Below the pieces are notes generated by a model. That model saw nothing but the letters and a program-made list of their open reading frames with translations, ran no database searches and was not told where the DNA came from. A DNA stretch of 64,000 nucleotides from Ensifer adhaerens (GTDB taxonomy: Bacteria; Pseudomonadota; Alphaproteobacteria; Rhizobiales; Rhizobiaceae): positions 1,341,001-1,405,000 of the forward strand of contig OCMG01000004.1 of the NCBI GenBank assembly GCA_900215285.1. The letters are read 5' to 3'. Of the stretch, positions 62,920 through 64,000 are shown piece after piece; the first letter of the stretch is position 1; each line of letters begins with the position of its first letter. Position numbers and translations under genes: made by a program.

Positions 62920-64000
62920 CTAGTTGCTGGCGATGTTCCAGTCGTCATGGCCGAGCAGCGCGTCGATGCGCTTGCGTTCGGCGCCGAACTTGGCGAGCGC
63001 GTCGCCTGAGAGCGACTTGCCGTCGGGCAGGCGGATCTTCAGGGGGTCGACCTTGTTGCCGTTGACGATCATCTCGTAGTGCAGGTGCGGGCCGGTGGAT
63101 TGCCCGGTGGTGCCAATCCAGCCGATGACCTGGCCCTGACGGATCTTGGCGCCTGCCACAACATCCTTCGCGATCGCGCTCTGGTGGTTGTACGATGTCT
63201 CGTAGCCGTTGGCGTGGCGGATAATGGTCTGGTTGCCGTAGCCGCCGCGATCCCATCCTGCTTTTTCGACCACGCCGTCGCCCGTCGCAATAATGGGAGT
63301 GCCTTTTGGCGCGGCCCAGTCAACGCCCGTATGCATGCGCATGTAGCCCAGGATCGGATGGCGGCGCATGCCGAAGCCGGACTTGAAGATCCCGCCGGGG
63401 ACAGGGTTTCGCAGCAGGAACTGGTGGATGCTCTTCCCGTCCGGCCCGAAGTAGTCGACGCTGTCGTCGCTCGGGTCCTGAAAGCGGTAGAGCCTGGTCT
63501 CGGTGTCGCCGAACTTGGCGTAGAGGAACAACAGTTCCGAATTCTTCGTGACCTTGCCCGATTGGTCTGCGACCGAGAAGAATGCTTCCAGCTTGTCGGT
63601 CGGGTGGAGCTGTGCCTGGAAATCGACCGTGTTGGCCAACAGCTTGACGATCTGGTTGGTCAGGTCGAGGCCCATGCCGTAGGAGAGGGCGGCCCGATAT
63701 ATCCCGTCATAGACGCTCGGAAGATCGGAGCCCGCCTGTGGGATCAACACGTTGCTGTCCAGGGCCGATGCCATGGCCTTGATTGCCGGCGGTGCCGTGC
63801 CCTGAACGAAATTGCCCTTGTCGTCGAGCGCGATCGTCACCTGATGCTGGTCACGCTCATAAATGCTGGCGCGGACGATCTTCAGGTCTTCTCCGGTTTG
63901 CATGATACCCATGCGCAGGATGTTGCCGTCATGCAGCTTGTCTCCACCGTAGGCTGCGGAAAGGTTGCTCGCAACCGTCTCCGCCTGCTTCTTCGAATAG
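62920..64000 (-). CDS. M23 family peptidoglycan metallopeptidase, partial
   Basis: The stop (CTA on the plus strand) is at 62920-62922 and the frame stays open through 64000, so the N-terminus lies outside the window; 360 codons are visible. The C-terminal M23/LytM domain has metal ligands in MHTGVDW (His, Asp) and GPHLHYEM (His-x-His) with GWDRGGYGNQTIIRH between. The visible N-terminal part resembles the OapA/LysM-less region of DipM/MepM-like endopeptidases that cleave cross-links. Probably exported and periplasmic. Confidence 0.9.
   Translation of the reverse strand, partial: YSKKQAETVASNLSAAYGGDKLHDGNILRMGIMQTGEDLKIVRASIYERDQHQVTIALDDKGNFVQGTAPPAIKAMASALDSNVLIPQAGSDLPSVYDGIYRAALSYGMGLDLTNQIVKLLANTVDFQAQLHPTDKLEAFFSVADQSGKVTKNSELLFLYAKFGDTETRLYRFQDPSDDSVDYFGPDGKSIHQFLLRNPVPGGIFKSGFGMRRHPILGYMRMHTGVDWAAPKGTPIIATGDGVVEKAGWDRGGYGNQTIIRHANGYETSYNHQSAIAKDVVAGAKIRQGQVIGWIGTTGQSTGPHLHYEMIVNGNKVDPLKIRLPDGKSLSGDALAKFGAERKRIDALLGHDDWNIASN

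Overview
The window reads as chromosomal DNA of an alphaproteobacterium of the order Rhizobiales (Hyphomicrobiales), most likely family Rhizobiaceae. The evidence is high GC content, rhizobial gene neighbourhoods (lptM-lysA-argH-tlpA, ubiG-lysC-ptsP-prfA-prmC-DUF4167-clpB, ftsE-ftsX next to hpt), frequent GTG/TTG starts, and short palindromic intergenic repeats resembling the RIME family of rhizobia. I see no phage, insertion sequence, integrase, CRISPR array or rRNA. One tRNA gene, tRNA-Leu(CAA), is present. Both ends of the window cut a gene: a DUF3108 protein at the left and an M23 peptidase at the right.

Layout. 1-8.9 kb: DUF3108 tail, DMT exporter, cupin, glyoxalase II, a methyltransferase, hisC-tyrC (histidine/tyrosine biosynthesis), DUF2125, a ChaC-type gamma-glutamylcyclotransferase, a PlsC-type acyltransferase and a YdcF protein. 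8.9-19.2 kb: ftsX-ftsE, hpt, a CpdR-like receiver protein, a large DUF4175 membrane protein, lysA-lptM, argH and tlpA. 19.3-25.8 kb: 3-hydroxybutyryl-CoA dehydrogenase and etfA-etfB, separated by an oppositely oriented trio (FAD amine oxidase, GntR regulator, FAD amine oxidase) that looks like polyamine catabolism. Upstream of etfB is a promoter whose spacer holds a MerR/LiuR-type operator. 26-33 kb: rhomboid protease, cobalamin adenosyltransferase, a small membrane protein, SDR, YihY, GluQRS, an AlkA-like glycosylase, an HNH nuclease followed by a 136-bp palindrome, dsbB and a DedA/YqaA-type protein.

33.4-41.1 kb: after the tRNA comes a block that looks accessory. It holds a small membrane protein, a family 39 glycosyltransferase, an AMP-dependent acyl-CoA ligase, a CelD/FemAB-like GNAT acyltransferase translationally coupled to a Wzx-like flippase, and a divergent NAD sugar epimerase. 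Together they suggest synthesis, acylation and export of a surface glycan. 41.1-53.3 kb: secA, a parvulin, argJ-GNAT-mutT, an orphan Flp pilin with a small membrane protein, a methyltransferase, comF, grxC, a nitrilase-family amidase, DUF1178, ubiG and an OmpA lipoprotein. 53.4-64 kb: lysC, ptsP, prfA, prmC, DUF4167 (with a poly-Asn codon repeat), clpB and the M23 peptidase.

Most of the window is housekeeping. The parts worth a second look are the etfBA promoter/operator, the glycan-acylation block, the amine-oxidase insertion, the palindromic repeats (two of which supply or touch stop codons), a G7 tract in the secA promoter spacer, and a terminator-like hairpin between a possible promoter and lysC. 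All calls come from reading the sequence; no database search was run.
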